Part shown: positions 55,001 through 64,000 of the stretch, in pieces
Position numbering within the stretch: the stretch's first letter is position 1
How the letters are laid out: every line of letters starts with the position of its first letter
NCBI GenBank assembly: GCA_030068145.1
Contig: JAPJBO010000128.1
Span: 124,001-188,000 of the forward strand
From: Diplonema papillatum
Taxonomy: Eukaryota > Euglenozoa > Diplonemea > Diplonemida > Diplonemidae
Length of the DNA stretch: 64,000 bases
Direction of reading: 5' to 3'
Program-made: the position numbers and the translations under genes
The notes under the pieces: generated by a model
Database searches by the model: none
What the model saw: only the letters and a program-made list of their open reading frames with translations
What the model was told of the DNA's origin: nothing

Positions 55001-58000
55001 ATAAGAGGTGTGCCATGAGGCGTGTGCCAACGACATTACATAAGAGGTGTGCCATGAGGCGTGTGCCAACGACATTACATAAGAGGTGTGCCATGAGGCG
55101 TGTGCCAACGACATTACATAAGAGGTGTGCCATGAGGCGTGTGCCAACGACATTACATAAGAGGTGTGCCATGAGGCGTGTGCCAACGACATTACATAAG
55201 AGGTGTGCCATGAGGCGTGTGCCAACGACATTACATAAGAGGTGTGCCATGAGGCGTGTGCCAACGACATTACATAAGAGGTGTGCCATGAGGCGTGTGC
55301 CAACGACATTACATAAGAGGTGTGCCATGAGGCGTGTGCCAACGACATTACATAAGAGGTGTGCCATGAGGCGTGTGCCAACGACATTACATAAGAGGTG
55401 TGCCATGAGGCGTGTGCCAACGACATTACATAAGAGGTGTGCCATGAGGCGTGTGCCAACGACATTACATAAGAGGTGTGCCATGAGGCGTGTGCCAACG
55501 ACATTACATAAGAGGTGTGCCATGAGGCGTGTGCCAACGACATTACATAAGAGGTGTGCCATGAGGCGTGTGCCAACGACATTACATAAGAGGTGTGCCA
55601 TGAGGCGTGTGCCAACGACATTACATAAGAGGTGTGCCATGAGGCGTGTGCCAACGACATTACATAAGAGGTGTGCCATGAGGCGTGTGCCAACGACATT
55701 ACATAAGAGGTGTGCCATGAGGCGTGTGCCAACGACATTACATAAGAGGTGTGCCATGAGGCGTGTGCCAACGACATTACATAAGAGGTGTGCCATGAGG
55801 CGTGTGCCAACGACATTACATAAGAGGTGTGCCATGAGGCGTGTGCCAACGACATTACATAAGAGGTGTGCCATGAGGCGTGTGCCAACGACATTACATA
55901 AGAGGTGTGCCATGAGGCGTGTGCCAACGACATTACATAAGAGGTGTGCCATGAGGCGTGTGCCAACGACATTACATAAGAGGTGTGCCATGAGGCGTGT
56001 GCCAACGACATTACATAAGAGGTGTGCCATGAGGCGTGTGCCAACGACATTACATAAGAGGTGTGCCATGAGGCGTGTGCCAACGACATTACATAAGAGG
56101 TGTGCCATGAGGCGTGTGCCAACGACATTACATACGAGGTGTGCCATGAGGCGTGTGCCAACGACATTACATACGAGGTGTGCCATGAGGCGTGTGCCAA
56201 CGACATTACATACGAGGTGTGCCATGAGGCGTGTGCCAACGACATTACATACGAGGTGTGCCATGAGGCATGTGCCGACGACATTTCATAAGAGGTGTGC
56301 CAACGGCATTTTATGAGGTGTGTGCCGCTCCGTGGTGCAAGCAAGGTTTACGATACGATGGAAGAGTTGTGCCTTCCAGAGTTCTTTGCGGAATAAAGGA
56401 CCGGTATGCTGGGATGGGCGCTAATCCGCAAGCATGGGGATATGGTTTGAAAAGAGAGTTGTAATATGGTTAAGGACAAAACAGTGGTGTCACCTGAGAG
56501 GGGTAAACTCAGGCCGCCCACGTGATAATAAAGAGGTGACGTTTACAGTGCTTTGAGGTTAAAAGTATCGGCAATTGATGAGAGGGTGTCAACCCGTGCA
56601 AGGGTTGCGAAGAGAGGTATGTGCTAGAGTTCTTTGAGGGTGAAAAGACCGGCACTGCAGGAAGGGCTGGTTCGATTGAAGGGAGGTGTTTTTACAGTAC
56701 ACTGGGTGGTAATGCAAGCATCGTTACAAAAATTCGATTGAAAAGTGGAAGAAGAACCTTGGGGTTGTAGGGACCGGCACAGCAGGGAGGGGCGGTAAAA
56801 TCCGCGCAGGTGGCGATTCAGAAGAGGTGGTGTGCAGTGTGATTTGGACCGCAGCAGACCGGAATTGTATGAGGGGCGATTCGATTGAGAGGAGGTGTAT
56901 ACAAGAGTTTTTCGGGGCTGGGAGGACAGGAAGGTTTTCCGACACCCGTTATCATGAATAAACTCAAGAGGTCGTCTTCTTGTTGCGTTCGTGGGGAATC
57001 ATTTGCATGAAAATGAGTACCACACTATACCGGCGTTTCGCTACGTGACTCCAAGAGGTCTAAACTTTACGATATTTGCTACCTGCAGTACTGAAAGTGA
57101 TGGTTCGTTTGAGAATCCGGGAGGGTAAAGTCTGACCATCGAATGGGATACTATCTAGTATGGTAGATAGGTGCAGTGGTGTACAGGTGTACGTCTTTTT
57201 TGAAGCGCGCTCTCATGTCCTGTTGAGATTAGTCAAATCCGGGTCGTGTTTGCATACGTTCCAGACGAAACACGTAGTTTTGTGCAGGCGCTGTATTGCT
57301 ACCCCAAGAAGGAGGTGGGGTGGCTCTACAGTCTGTTTGTGTCGACCCTGTTTGGTAGTTTCACCACGATACGCTGCCAACCGTCTCTCTTCAAAAAACG
57401 AGCTTGAATAATTTGTTTGTGCATACGTGTGTAACCCCTGTTTTAAGTGAGTTAGCACAGCAAACTGCCATCCGACGTTTTTTGATGTAGACAAGCAAGC
57501 TTGCTACCATAGGAAACAAGAAAGTTTTGTTGTATTCTTTTTCTCGACAACCTGTAGTGCTGTGGTGTGTGTGTGTGTGTGTGTGTGTGAAAGCAAAGCA
57601 CCGCAGACCTAGGAACGTGTCGTCGTCCATGAGCAACGCGTAGTCGTCGCGGAAAAGCTGCAGCAGGTTGTTGCACGTGCAGCTGTGCTCGATTTTGGGC
57701 AGCGCGCCCTTGAGGAAGTCCGTGACGCTTTGCTGCTCGGCCTCGGGCACTTCGCCGTCGCGGGCGTCGATGACCTGCGTCTTCACCTGGATGGCCGTGT
57801 TGACCAGCCGGTACCAGGGGGTTTGCACTTGCTTGTCCGACGTCTCGCAAACTGCCTGCACGCCTATGTCGTGCTCGCAGCCGACCCCCTTATCGTGGCC
57901 GAGCCTCTCGTAGCTCGGGTCTTTGAACGGGCGGTACTCGTGCGTGTGCTCCATGGCGTCGGTCGTCGACAGCTTAACCTCATTGTGCCGCTCGAGGAAG

Positions 58001-58122
58001 AACTGCCGCAGCCGCGTGTAGTGCACCCGGATCAGCGGCCGGGCCTGCTTCACCTTCTCGTCCGCGATCTCCCGGTCCGCACCGTATGGGCGGAACGTCC
58101 GCAGCTTCGCGGCGGCCGCCAT
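49025..58122 (-). CDS. DNAI3: Axonemal inner-arm dynein intermediate chain, DNAI3/WDR63 (IC140) type (3 exons)
   Basis: Exons are 58122-57609, 52141-51876 and 50473-49025, giving 742 aa with GT-AG junctions and the frame kept. Exon 1 holds the pre-WD region, including a DIGVQA motif like the DVGMQV of human WDR63. Exon 2 contains VTSIDWRP, a family-specific insert and VVIWDFADPIHPRWVLESPQ, which closely matches the human protein. Exon 3 holds the remaining WD40 blades (GGAINGQVVLWDL, LSSDGNMFVWDL, SGDWCFKIWKYD, GTSDGNIQVWDMLDRSHEP) and a charged C-terminal coiled segment. The protein is an intermediate chain of inner-arm dynein I1/f and acts in the flagellar axoneme. Relative to human (about 890 aa), 150-200 N-terminal residues are absent: either a shorter protein or an unfound 5' exon. 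The chosen ATG has G at -3 and G at +4. Intron 1 (5.5 kb) is mostly a 39-bp minisatellite. Intron 2 contains a frameshifted copy of the start of exon 3, acceptor included. Confidence 0.93.
50755..51000 (-). pseudogene. Pseudo-exon: copy of the DNAI3 exon 3 start within intron 2
   Basis: About 240 bp nearly identical to 50235-50480, including the acceptor context (sense CCGCAG/GAAATCAACGTGG). A 2-bp deletion near the start (plus-strand CGGAGAAC instead of CGGATTGAAC) breaks the reading frame. It lies about 280 bp upstream of the real acceptor in transcript order and could compete with it. Confidence 0.88.
52434..56275. repeat. 39-bp minisatellite, about 98 near-identical copies, in DNAI3 intron 1
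   Basis: The unit begins GAGGCGTGTGCCAACGACAT and ends with AAGAGGTGTGCCAT; its length of 39 bp is a multiple of three, so several frames stay open for over 1,100 codons on both strands without being genes. Copies are almost perfectly homogeneous. Exceptions are one aberrant unit near 52780 and a run of about four with TACGAGG near the right end. Degenerate units extend to about 52187, only about 45 bp from the exon 2 acceptor. The sense unit has no AG dinucleotide. Confidence 0.98.
56340..56945. repeat. Degenerate tandem sequence in DNAI3 intron 1, right of the minisatellite
   Basis: Recurring words (AGAGTTCTTTG, ACCGGCAC.GCAGG, GGTTCGATTGAAGGGAGGTG) suggest an old, diverged tandem array. 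A segment with GTGGTGTCACCTGAG at 56480 also occurs in intron 2 (about 51768). Confidence 0.55.
57362..57487 (+). repeat. Dispersed repeat R9, copy in DNAI3 intron 1
   Basis: Matches 27076-27205 in MAPK intron 3 in the same orientation (AACCCCTGTTTTAAGTGAG, CTGCCATCCGACGTTTTTTG). A (GT)n tract of about 28 bp follows at 57563-57590, close to the exon 1 donor. Confidence 0.87.
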
Positions 58123-58285
58123 CGCTTCCTTCGCTCCGGGTCCCCCACGCGAAGGGTCGGCTCCCGCGTCCCTCTACTTTTTTATCCAAAAAGCTGGAGA
58201 GGGAAAAGCAGGGTCTCTTCCCCTTTGGCTACGTATTGACCTCCGCCCCCCACCCTATCCTCCTGTTGCAGGCAGTTGTGTTGTG

Positions 58286-59110
58286 TAGAAACTGCGTCCG
58301 CTATCGTCCGCTAACTCGGGAACTGCGTCCGCTATCGTCCGCTAGCTCGGAAACTGCGTCCGCTTGTCGGTGTCGGGCAAGTGAGCGCGCGCTGCTCGAA
58401 GGTTTTAGAACGCGTCGAGGAAACAACATCCGCAATGCCTCAATGCAGCACAACGCAACGATGAGGGGTGTCGGACACTTGCTTCGTAGGATTCGTTGTA
58501 AAACTTTTATCGGTCGGGATGCTACTAAGCAAATACATCGTAGGATTCGTTGTAAAACTTTTATCAGTCGGGATGCTACTATGTATTGATCAGGCTTACC
58601 AGGACCTGTCCAGCTACCGACATGCAACAACCAACTAGCGAACTCTGTTGGGTTAACTCCGTAAGTTCAGCACTTATGATATATTATTGGGTTCCTCCTT
58701 GCACACTTCCAGGTTCCGCCAGTAACACTTTATATCGAGGCACAGCGTCGTATCTGCAAGGCGGTCCACTCCTTCAAGACAAGGACATACTAGGAGGCTC
58801 CTCTGTCTTGCCACCGTTGTCGTACACTTGCTTCGTTCTTGGGTTCGCCGTGAAACTGCTATCAATGGGGACGCTACAAGGTATTGGCATCAGGCTTTTC
58901 AGGATCTGTCCCGCAACCGACATGCAACAACCAACTAGCGAACTCTGCTGGGGTGACTCTCCGTAAGTTCAGCATTTATAGGGTTCCCTGCACACTTCCA
59001 GGTTCCGCCAGTAACAATTTTCATCGAAGGCACAGCGTCGTATCTCTGCACTGTCCGTCCTTCAAGCCACTGACACAGCAGAGGTTCTCCTCTGTCTTGC
59101 CTGCTTGCCT
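58286..59110. repeat. Nested tandem duplications upstream of DNAI3
   Basis: Three copies of a roughly 30-bp unit (AACTGCGTCCGCTATCGTCC) at 58286-58375; a roughly 53-bp unit twice at 58488-58590 (GTAGGATTCGTTGTAAAACT); and a roughly 280-bp unit twice at about 58555-58820 and 58850-59110 (CCGACATGCAACAACCAACT). No coding exon is recognised. Confidence 0.9.
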
Positions 59111-59969
59111 TGCCAGCAATGATCCTCGAGCTTAAATATGCAGCAAAACGGATCGTGGAACCGGGTCTTTTTGTTCTCGAGAAACGACGCTCCCTCTGTC
59201 TCGCCGGGGAAACAGAGAGGGCGGGGGGGATCGGAGGGGAGAGGGGATGAAATGCTACAAGTTAGTCAACAGGTACAACAAAAAAACTACGTGTTATTTT
59301 TTGTCATCGTCTGGCAAGAAAACGGCGACGAAGGTGATGATTGTAGTGCCGCAAAGGGCGTCTAGAGGGGGAGAAAGCCGTAGACCCGAAAGCGTCCGAG
59401 AACGCAACAGGTGTCGCCGGGAGCCATGCACGGCGGCAGGGTTGTGGTGCCCAGTCATTCGACTTGGCTAAACTGTCGCTGCACGCCCGCACCGACTACT
59501 CTTTTTGCAGGGAGCTTCTCCCGAGAGAGGCTTGAACATAGAACCCTTTGGGCTTCGCGATGCAAAAGCACCAGAACCAAGAATACACAGGAACCTCCAA
59601 CAACCCCTGGACGATAAAGAAGGTACCGGGCGCAGGACGCCTCCACATGCGAACACGCATAGCACGGTGTGTCAGACATGAAGACGGCCAAAAATCCCCA
59701 GCGCTGCCAGCCGCTCGGGTCAGGTATGCCAAACGAGGTACATCTGCACGGATGGCAGTCGGATATGAAGAACAACACGTCGGGGAAACACGTGTACACT
59801 CGGATCAAAAGTTACAATCCGACTACGTCTGCTTAAAAAGCCAGAAGGTCCAGCGCTGTCAACCACTTGGGCCGGATGTCTTGAGGCACATCATCTGCAA
59901 GCGGGTTTCGATCAGATGTGAAGGACTTACATGATCAGCGGGTCGTGGGTGAAACACGCTTTGCACACA

Positions 59970-60170
59970 GTCGATGAGCCACGTCTGCACAGGCGTACGG
60001 TCGGGCACTTCATGGTACCGGGGCTGCGACCACCGGTCGCGCGCCGCCTGCCGCACCATCTGCTGGTGCAGCCGCCGACGACGACGCGTTCGACCCGCTG
60101 AAGCTCGCCCGCCAACCCAGCTTTTCGGCCAAACACGGCGGCACGCCCGGCACCAGCGGCACGTCGGCCG
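59970..60170 (-). pseudogene. 3'-end copy A of the proline-rich gene
   Basis: A shorter copy that starts at the same gene position as copy B, preceded by ACACGTGTTTACCAG in sense. It has lost the central region but keeps LHQQMVRQAARDRW and the terminal TPVQTWLI stop. The spacer separating copies A, B and the gene is itself duplicated (59777-59970, 60177-60390, 60808-61009). Confidence 0.7.
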
Positions 60171-60379
60171 TCTGGTAAACACGTGTACACTCGGATCAAG
60201 TGTCTCAATACAACTACGTCTGAGTGAAGAAAATCAGCCACTCGGCTGGGTGAGGAACATCAGCCACTTGGACCGGATGTCTCGAACGAGACACGTTTTC
60301 TGCCTGGGTGTCGAACGGATGTCAAGAAGAACGGACAGAGCCATGTTCAGCGGGTAGCGGCTGAAACACGCTTTGTACA

Positions 60380-60810
60380 CAGTGGGGCCCCTCAGATGAG
60401 CCACGTCTGCACAGGCGTCCGGTCGGGCACTTCGTGGTACCGGGGCAGCGACCACCGGTCGCGCGCCGCCTGTCGCACCATCTGCTGGTGCAGCCGCGCC
60501 CGCTCGAGGGGGCGGCGGCAGGTCCTCGTTGTACCCACCACCGCCACCGCCAACGCCACCACCCACGGCGGAGGCATCTCGCGCCGGCGAGAAAGAGCCG
60601 GCACGCAGCGGGGACGACGGGAATAACGCCGTCTGGCCGGTCTCGCGGGGTGGTGGTGGCCCATGGCCAGCGGGCTGCCAGGCGGCGCCGCCACAATCGG
60701 GATCGTGTTCGGGTTGACGGCCAGCCGCTCGAGCCCCGACGACGACGCGTTCGACCCGCTGAAGCTCGCGCGCGGCACGCCCGCCGCCAGCGGCACGTCG
60801 GCCGTCTGGG
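60380..60810 (-). pseudogene. 3'-end copy B of the proline-rich gene
   Basis: Begins at a sense CAG/ACGGCCGACGTGCC junction and contains SGSNASSSGLERLAVNPNTI. Compensating indels then change the middle frame, and it rejoins the parent frame for LHQQMVRQAARDRW through TPVQTWLI and the stop. The preserved stop, restored frame and acceptor-like CAG make an alternative terminal exon possible. Confidence 0.7.
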
Positions 60811-61009
60811 AAACACGTGTACACGCAGACCAAGTTTCTCAATACAACTACGTCTGAGTGAAGAAGAAGATCAGCCACACCGCTAAGTAAAGAACGTGGA
60901 TGTCCCGGGGAACGAGACACGATATCTGCACGGGTGTCAATCAGATGTGAAGGACCTAGCGGGTCGCGGGTGAAACACGACTTGTACACAGTCGGTCCCG
61001 GGACGCCCC

Positions 61010-62482
61010 TCAGATGAGCCACGTCTGCACAGGCGTCCGGTCGGGCACTTCGTGGTACCGGGGCTGCGACCACCGGTCGCGCGCCGCCTGTCGCACCATC
61101 TGCTGGTGCAGCCGCGCCCGCTCGAGGGCCGGCACACCCGCCCGCGGCCGCCGCGGCGACAGGGTCGGCGTGGCGGCAGGTCCCGGCGTCGACCCCGGCG
61201 GCGGGCTCCCGGGCGGCGGCAGGTCCTCGTTGTACCCACCACCGCCACCGCCAACGCCAGCGCCACCCACGGCGGAGGCATCTCGCGCCGGCGAGAAAGA
61301 GTCGGCACGCAGCGGGGACGACGGGAATAACGCCATCTGGCCGGTCGCGGGGTGGTAGTGGCCCATGGCCAGCGGGCTGCCGGGCGGCGCCGCCACGATC
61401 GGGATCGTGTTCGGGTTGACGGCCAGCCGCTCGAGTCCCGACGACGACGCGTTCGACCCGCTGTAGCTCGCCCGCCGCCCCGGCTTCTCTGCCGAAAACG
61501 GCGGCGCGCCGCCCGCCACCAGCGGCACGTCGCCCGCCGCGACGACCTTCATCGCAACGTGCCGCGGCTCCCGCGAGCGCACCCGCAGCAGCGCCGGACT
61601 GGGCGACCCCGAAAACGGCGGCGACGCCTGCCGGCCGCCGGGCCTGCCAACCGGAGACCGGTGGGAGTGGGCCTGCGAGTTTCTCTCGCGCGCCTTCTGC
61701 AGTATCCGCTGGATTGTGCTCTCGGGCTTGCTGAGGCCGACGCCCGGGTCTGGCGACCGCAGGTTGACCGGGCGGCCGGGTGTGCCGTGGAGGCGGGGGA
61801 CTGGGGGTGCGGGCAGGTCGGGCTCGTCCCTGCGCAGCACGTCTTCGATGTGCTTCGCTGCTTCGGCTAGTTGGAGGAGCTCTCGGTCCAAGTCTTCGGC
61901 GATGGCTTCGTCGCGGGGCGGCCGCAGCGTGTCGGGTGGGCGTGGGCGGCTGGGTTGCGGCGCGGGGCGCCTGGGAGGGGTCGTGCGGGGGCGGGTGTGG
62001 ATGGGTGTGAGGGCAGGGACCGGCGCGGTGACCGGCGGAGAGCCGGCAGATAGCGCCGCTAGGTGCTGCTGCTGCTGATGGTGCTGGGGGGTGGTGTGGG
62101 CGGCCGGGTACCGCGGCGACGTGAGGAGCTGGGGGCACGTCGGCGGCCGCGACAAGGAAGGCGGCGGGGGCGCCTGCTCGTGCCGGATGCCGGTCATGGG
62201 GCAAAAAGTGCACGCGGAGACCATCCGGCCGCAGTCGCTGCACATGCCGCCGGAGGCGACCACGCGCGGCTGCCCCCACGCCCTCCGAGACAGCCGGTCC
62301 GGGTCCGCCGCCTCAAGGTTCGGCGCCGGCGACTGCCGCTGCTGGTACCGCAGCTGGGCACCCCCCTCGCTCTGCCCCCTCCCCCCGCTCCCGGGCGGCC
62401 TCGACAGCGACCGTTCGTGGCGGTGCGCGCCGCCGTCCCACACGACAGCCTCGGGGTCCACAACCGGGTCGGGGTGCGCCAT
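61010..62482 (-). CDS. Proline/alanine-rich protein of unknown function with a small CxxC-CxxC motif
   Basis: Single open frame of 490 aa from the ATG at 62482. A possible small zinc site, C81-x2-C84-x6-C91-x2-C94, lies in the N-terminal part. A Pro/Gln-rich linker follows, then an acidic amphipathic helix at about 190-220 (DEAIAEDLDRELLQLAEAAK onward). A long Pro/Ser/Gly-rich region and a basic C-terminal block (LHQQMVRQAARDRW, ending TPVQTWLI) complete the protein. The domain family is not recognised. The helix and the C-terminal block are the best-kept parts in the neighbouring fragment copies, which suggests they are the constrained segments (inference). Two 3'-end copies lie downstream and two 5'/central copies upstream, all on the same strand. 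A longer overlapping frame (60234-62279) is a shadow. The gene could have alternative terminal exons, as described under the 3' copies. Confidence 0.62.
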   Translation of the reverse strand: MAHPDPVVDPEAVVWDGGAHRHERSLSRPPGSGGRGQSEGGAQLRYQQRQSPAPNLEAADPDRLSRRAWGQPRVVASGGMCSDCGRMVSACTFCPMTGIRHEQAPPPPSLSRPPTCPQLLTSPRYPAAHTTPQHHQQQQHLAALSAGSPPVTAPVPALTPIHTRPRTTPPRRPAPQPSRPRPPDTLRPPRDEAIAEDLDRELLQLAEAAKHIEDVLRRDEPDLPAPPVPRLHGTPGRPVNLRSPDPGVGLSKPESTIQRILQKARERNSQAHSHRSPVGRPGGRQASPPFSGSPSPALLRVRSREPRHVAMKVVAAGDVPLVAGGAPPFSAEKPGRRASYSGSNASSSGLERLAVNPNTIPIVAAPPGSPLAMGHYHPATGQMALFPSSPLRADSFSPARDASAVGGAGVGGGGGGYNEDLPPPGSPPPGSTPGPAATPTLSPRRPRAGVPALERARLHQQMVRQAARDRWSQPRYHEVPDRTPVQTWLI

Positions 62483-62734
62483 GGCCCCCCTCCCCCTCCT
62501 CTTGCCGGACTAAACAGCCACTTTGGCTGCTTCGGACTGTAGTACCCCCCCTTTTGGTTCGAGGAGGAGAGAGTTTCTTTTGGTTGAAAAGTGTGCTGTC
62601 TTCCGACCCTGATGGGTTTGGTAATCAGCGTGAAAGTTGGGAGGGAGTAAATAATAGTTTAATGTCTCAGGCAAGGTCTGCCTTCCGCGCATGGTTAATG
62701 CTGGAGTCCAGTTTTCTTTGGGAGAACGAGCAGT

Positions 62735-63062
62735 TTAGGCTCGTCCCTGCGCAGCACGTCTTCGATGTGCTTCGCTGCTTCGGTTAGTTGGAGGAGCTCT
62801 CGGTCCATGTCTTCGGCGATGGCTTCGTCGCGGGGTGGCGTAGTCGTCGCACGTGCCTCCCGTAGGCGGCCACGCGCGGCTGCCCCCACGCCCTCCGAGA
62901 CAGCCGGTCGCCGGCGACTGCCTGGGCACCTCCCTCGCTCTGCCCCCTCCTCCCGCTCCCGGGCGGCCTCGACAGCGACCGTTCGTGGCGGTGCGCGACG
63001 CTGAGCGCGCCGCCGTCCCACACGACAGCCTCGGAGTCCACCACCGGGTCGGGGTGCGCCAT
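62735..63062 (-). pseudogene. 5'-end copy of the proline-rich gene with internal deletion
   Basis: Retains an ATG at 63062 and the start MAHPDPVVD, then skips the CxxC and Pro-rich parts and ends in the acidic helix region (AIAED.DRELLQL.EAAKHIED). The frame is broken at the deletion. Confidence 0.8.
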
Positions 63063-63094
63063 GCCCCCCACCCCCAGGAGGAGAGGGCTTTTTC

Positions 63095-63365
63095 TTTTAG
63101 AGTTAAAGTTCGCTTGAAATGCCGGGGTTTTAGGGTCTCCGTGTGACCGTTCATGAATGGGTTCTCTTAGAGCAAGAAAGGGCTTTATGGTTACGGATTG
63201 TATATTTAGTGCATGCTTTCGTTATGGGTTATGGCTAGCCATATCCGGGACTGTTTGTGATCGACACCAAGTACATTCCTTCGTGGAGTGTAATCTTGGG
63301 CCCCCCACGTTCTACAAGTTGAGCAGGGGTTGCCTTGTAGCCCGTACCGGTCTGTTGTCCGCGTT
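63095..63365 (+). repeat. Dispersed repeat R1, longest copy
   Basis: The full order of R1 blocks, extended by GGGGTTGCCTTGTAGCCCGT and ACCGGTCTGT. It separates two partial copies of the proline-rich gene. Confidence 0.9.
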
Positions 63366-63519
63366 TTGGGGGGAAAGGTGTGCTGTCTTCCGACCCTGCT
63401 GGGTTTGGTATCCAGAGTGAAAGTTGGGAGGGAGTAAAGACTAGCTAATAGTGTCGTAGGCAGCAATGTCTGCCTTTCACGCGTGTTTGGTCAAGTCTTC
63501 TCGGGAACGAGCAGTCCAG

Positions 63520-63705
63520 GCTCGTCCCTGCAGCACGTCTTCGATGTGCTTCGCTGCTTGTTGGAGGAGCTCTCGGTCCAAGTCTTCGGCGATGGCTTCG
63601 TCGCGGGGTGGTCGCAGCGTGTCGGGTGGGCGCGGGCGGCTGGGTTGAGGCGCGGGGCACCCGGGCGGTGTCGTGCGGAGGCGGGTGGATGGGTGTGAGA
63701 GCGCG
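63520..63705 (-). pseudogene. Central-fragment copy of the proline-rich gene
   Basis: Covers the acidic helix and the preceding Pro-rich sequence (TLRPPRDEAIAEDLDRELLQ region) with small deletions. It shares with the 62735 copy an upstream block (62590-62740 and 63370-63535), so the two arose as flank plus fragment units. Confidence 0.78.
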
Positions 63706-64000
63706 GATTGGCGGAGAAGCAGCGAAGCTGCTGTTGGGGGGAAAATCTTAGTAGTTTCGTGTTCAGGCGCTACTTGCCTCTCATGTGGGGGGGGATGTAG
63801 CGGTGCGTCTTTGCCCATACCGGGGATCTTGTCCCTCAGTTCTTCTGTCCTGTGGCCTCGCATCGCCGTTCAAAGGGCTTCTGGACGATTAAAGGTGTGT
63901 TTCTGCGGCCCCTGCGCCCAGAGAACAACCTGATTCCGCGAGCCCGAACAGACTCGTCAACAAGTGTTCGATGGGTGCGTCTTCGCCGAAGTACTATCGT

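Noticed and set aside
52749..56344. Open frames of 1,171-1,184 codons on both strands
   Set aside because: They are a by-product of a 39-bp repeat (a multiple of three) lacking stops, and the region lies inside a supported intron of DNAI3.
60234..62279. 681-aa minus-strand frame, longer than the chosen gene
   Set aside because: It runs out of frame through the proline-rich gene and its copies. The chosen 490-aa frame is the one repeated in the copies, with a common start and stop.

Overview
This is nuclear DNA from a eukaryote, very probably a flagellated protist. The coding exons are GC-rich and separated by GT-AG introns of 0.3 to 5.5 kb that are full of repeats. One gene encodes an axonemal inner-arm dynein intermediate chain (DNAI3/WDR63/IC140 type), which implies a motile flagellum. 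The MAP kinase has a TEY activation loop. No autonomous transposon, rRNA, tRNA or prokaryotic gene was recognised. A low-density, repeat-rich genome such as that of a chromerid or another alveolate would fit, but the sequence does not prove this.

Seven genes are supported, and all lie on the minus strand. From left to right they are: a secreted/membrane RING-H2 protein (9279-14251, 3 exons); a MAP kinase (23287-29750, 5 exons); a repeat-containing coiled-coil-like protein (32780-35068, 1 exon); a ZNHIT3-like zinc-finger HIT protein (37729-38298, 1 exon); a palmitoyltransferase-like protein with a degenerate cysteine-rich domain (41489-47098, 2 exons); DNAI3/WDR63 (49025-58122, 3 exons); and a proline-rich unknown protein (61010-62482, 1 exon). 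I worked out the exon joins by hand. In each of the four multi-exon genes the frame is kept across every join and the joined protein matches its family on both sides. The genes share no evident pathway.

The rest of the window is mostly repeats. (1) Introns contain large tandem arrays: a 25-bp array in the RING gene, four 391-bp units in the MAPK gene, two arrays in inverted orientation in the palmitoyltransferase intron, and about 98 copies of a 39-bp unit in DNAI3 intron 1. In all four cases the array lies close to the 3' splice site. (2) Dispersed families recur many times, including an element starting TTTTAGAGTTAAAGTTCGC, A-tailed SINE-like copies, and MITE-like elements with terminal inverted repeats. 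(3) Every one of the seven genes has one or more truncated, diverged copies of part of itself immediately next to it or inside its introns.

Layout: 1-8.2 kb, repeats with no gene; 8.2-14.3 kb, RING gene with its 3' fragment copy; 14.3-23.3 kb, repeats including a G-rich 21-bp array; 23.3-29.8 kb, MAPK; 29.8-32.2 kb, no gene; 32.2-35.1 kb, coiled-coil-like gene and its fragments; 35.1-37.1 kb, repeats; 37.1-38.3 kb, ZNHIT3 and its fragments; 38.3-41.5 kb, repeats; 41.5-47.5 kb, palmitoyltransferase; 48.8-58.1 kb, DNAI3; 58.1-59.8 kb, tandem duplications; 59.8-63.7 kb, proline-rich gene with four partial copies.
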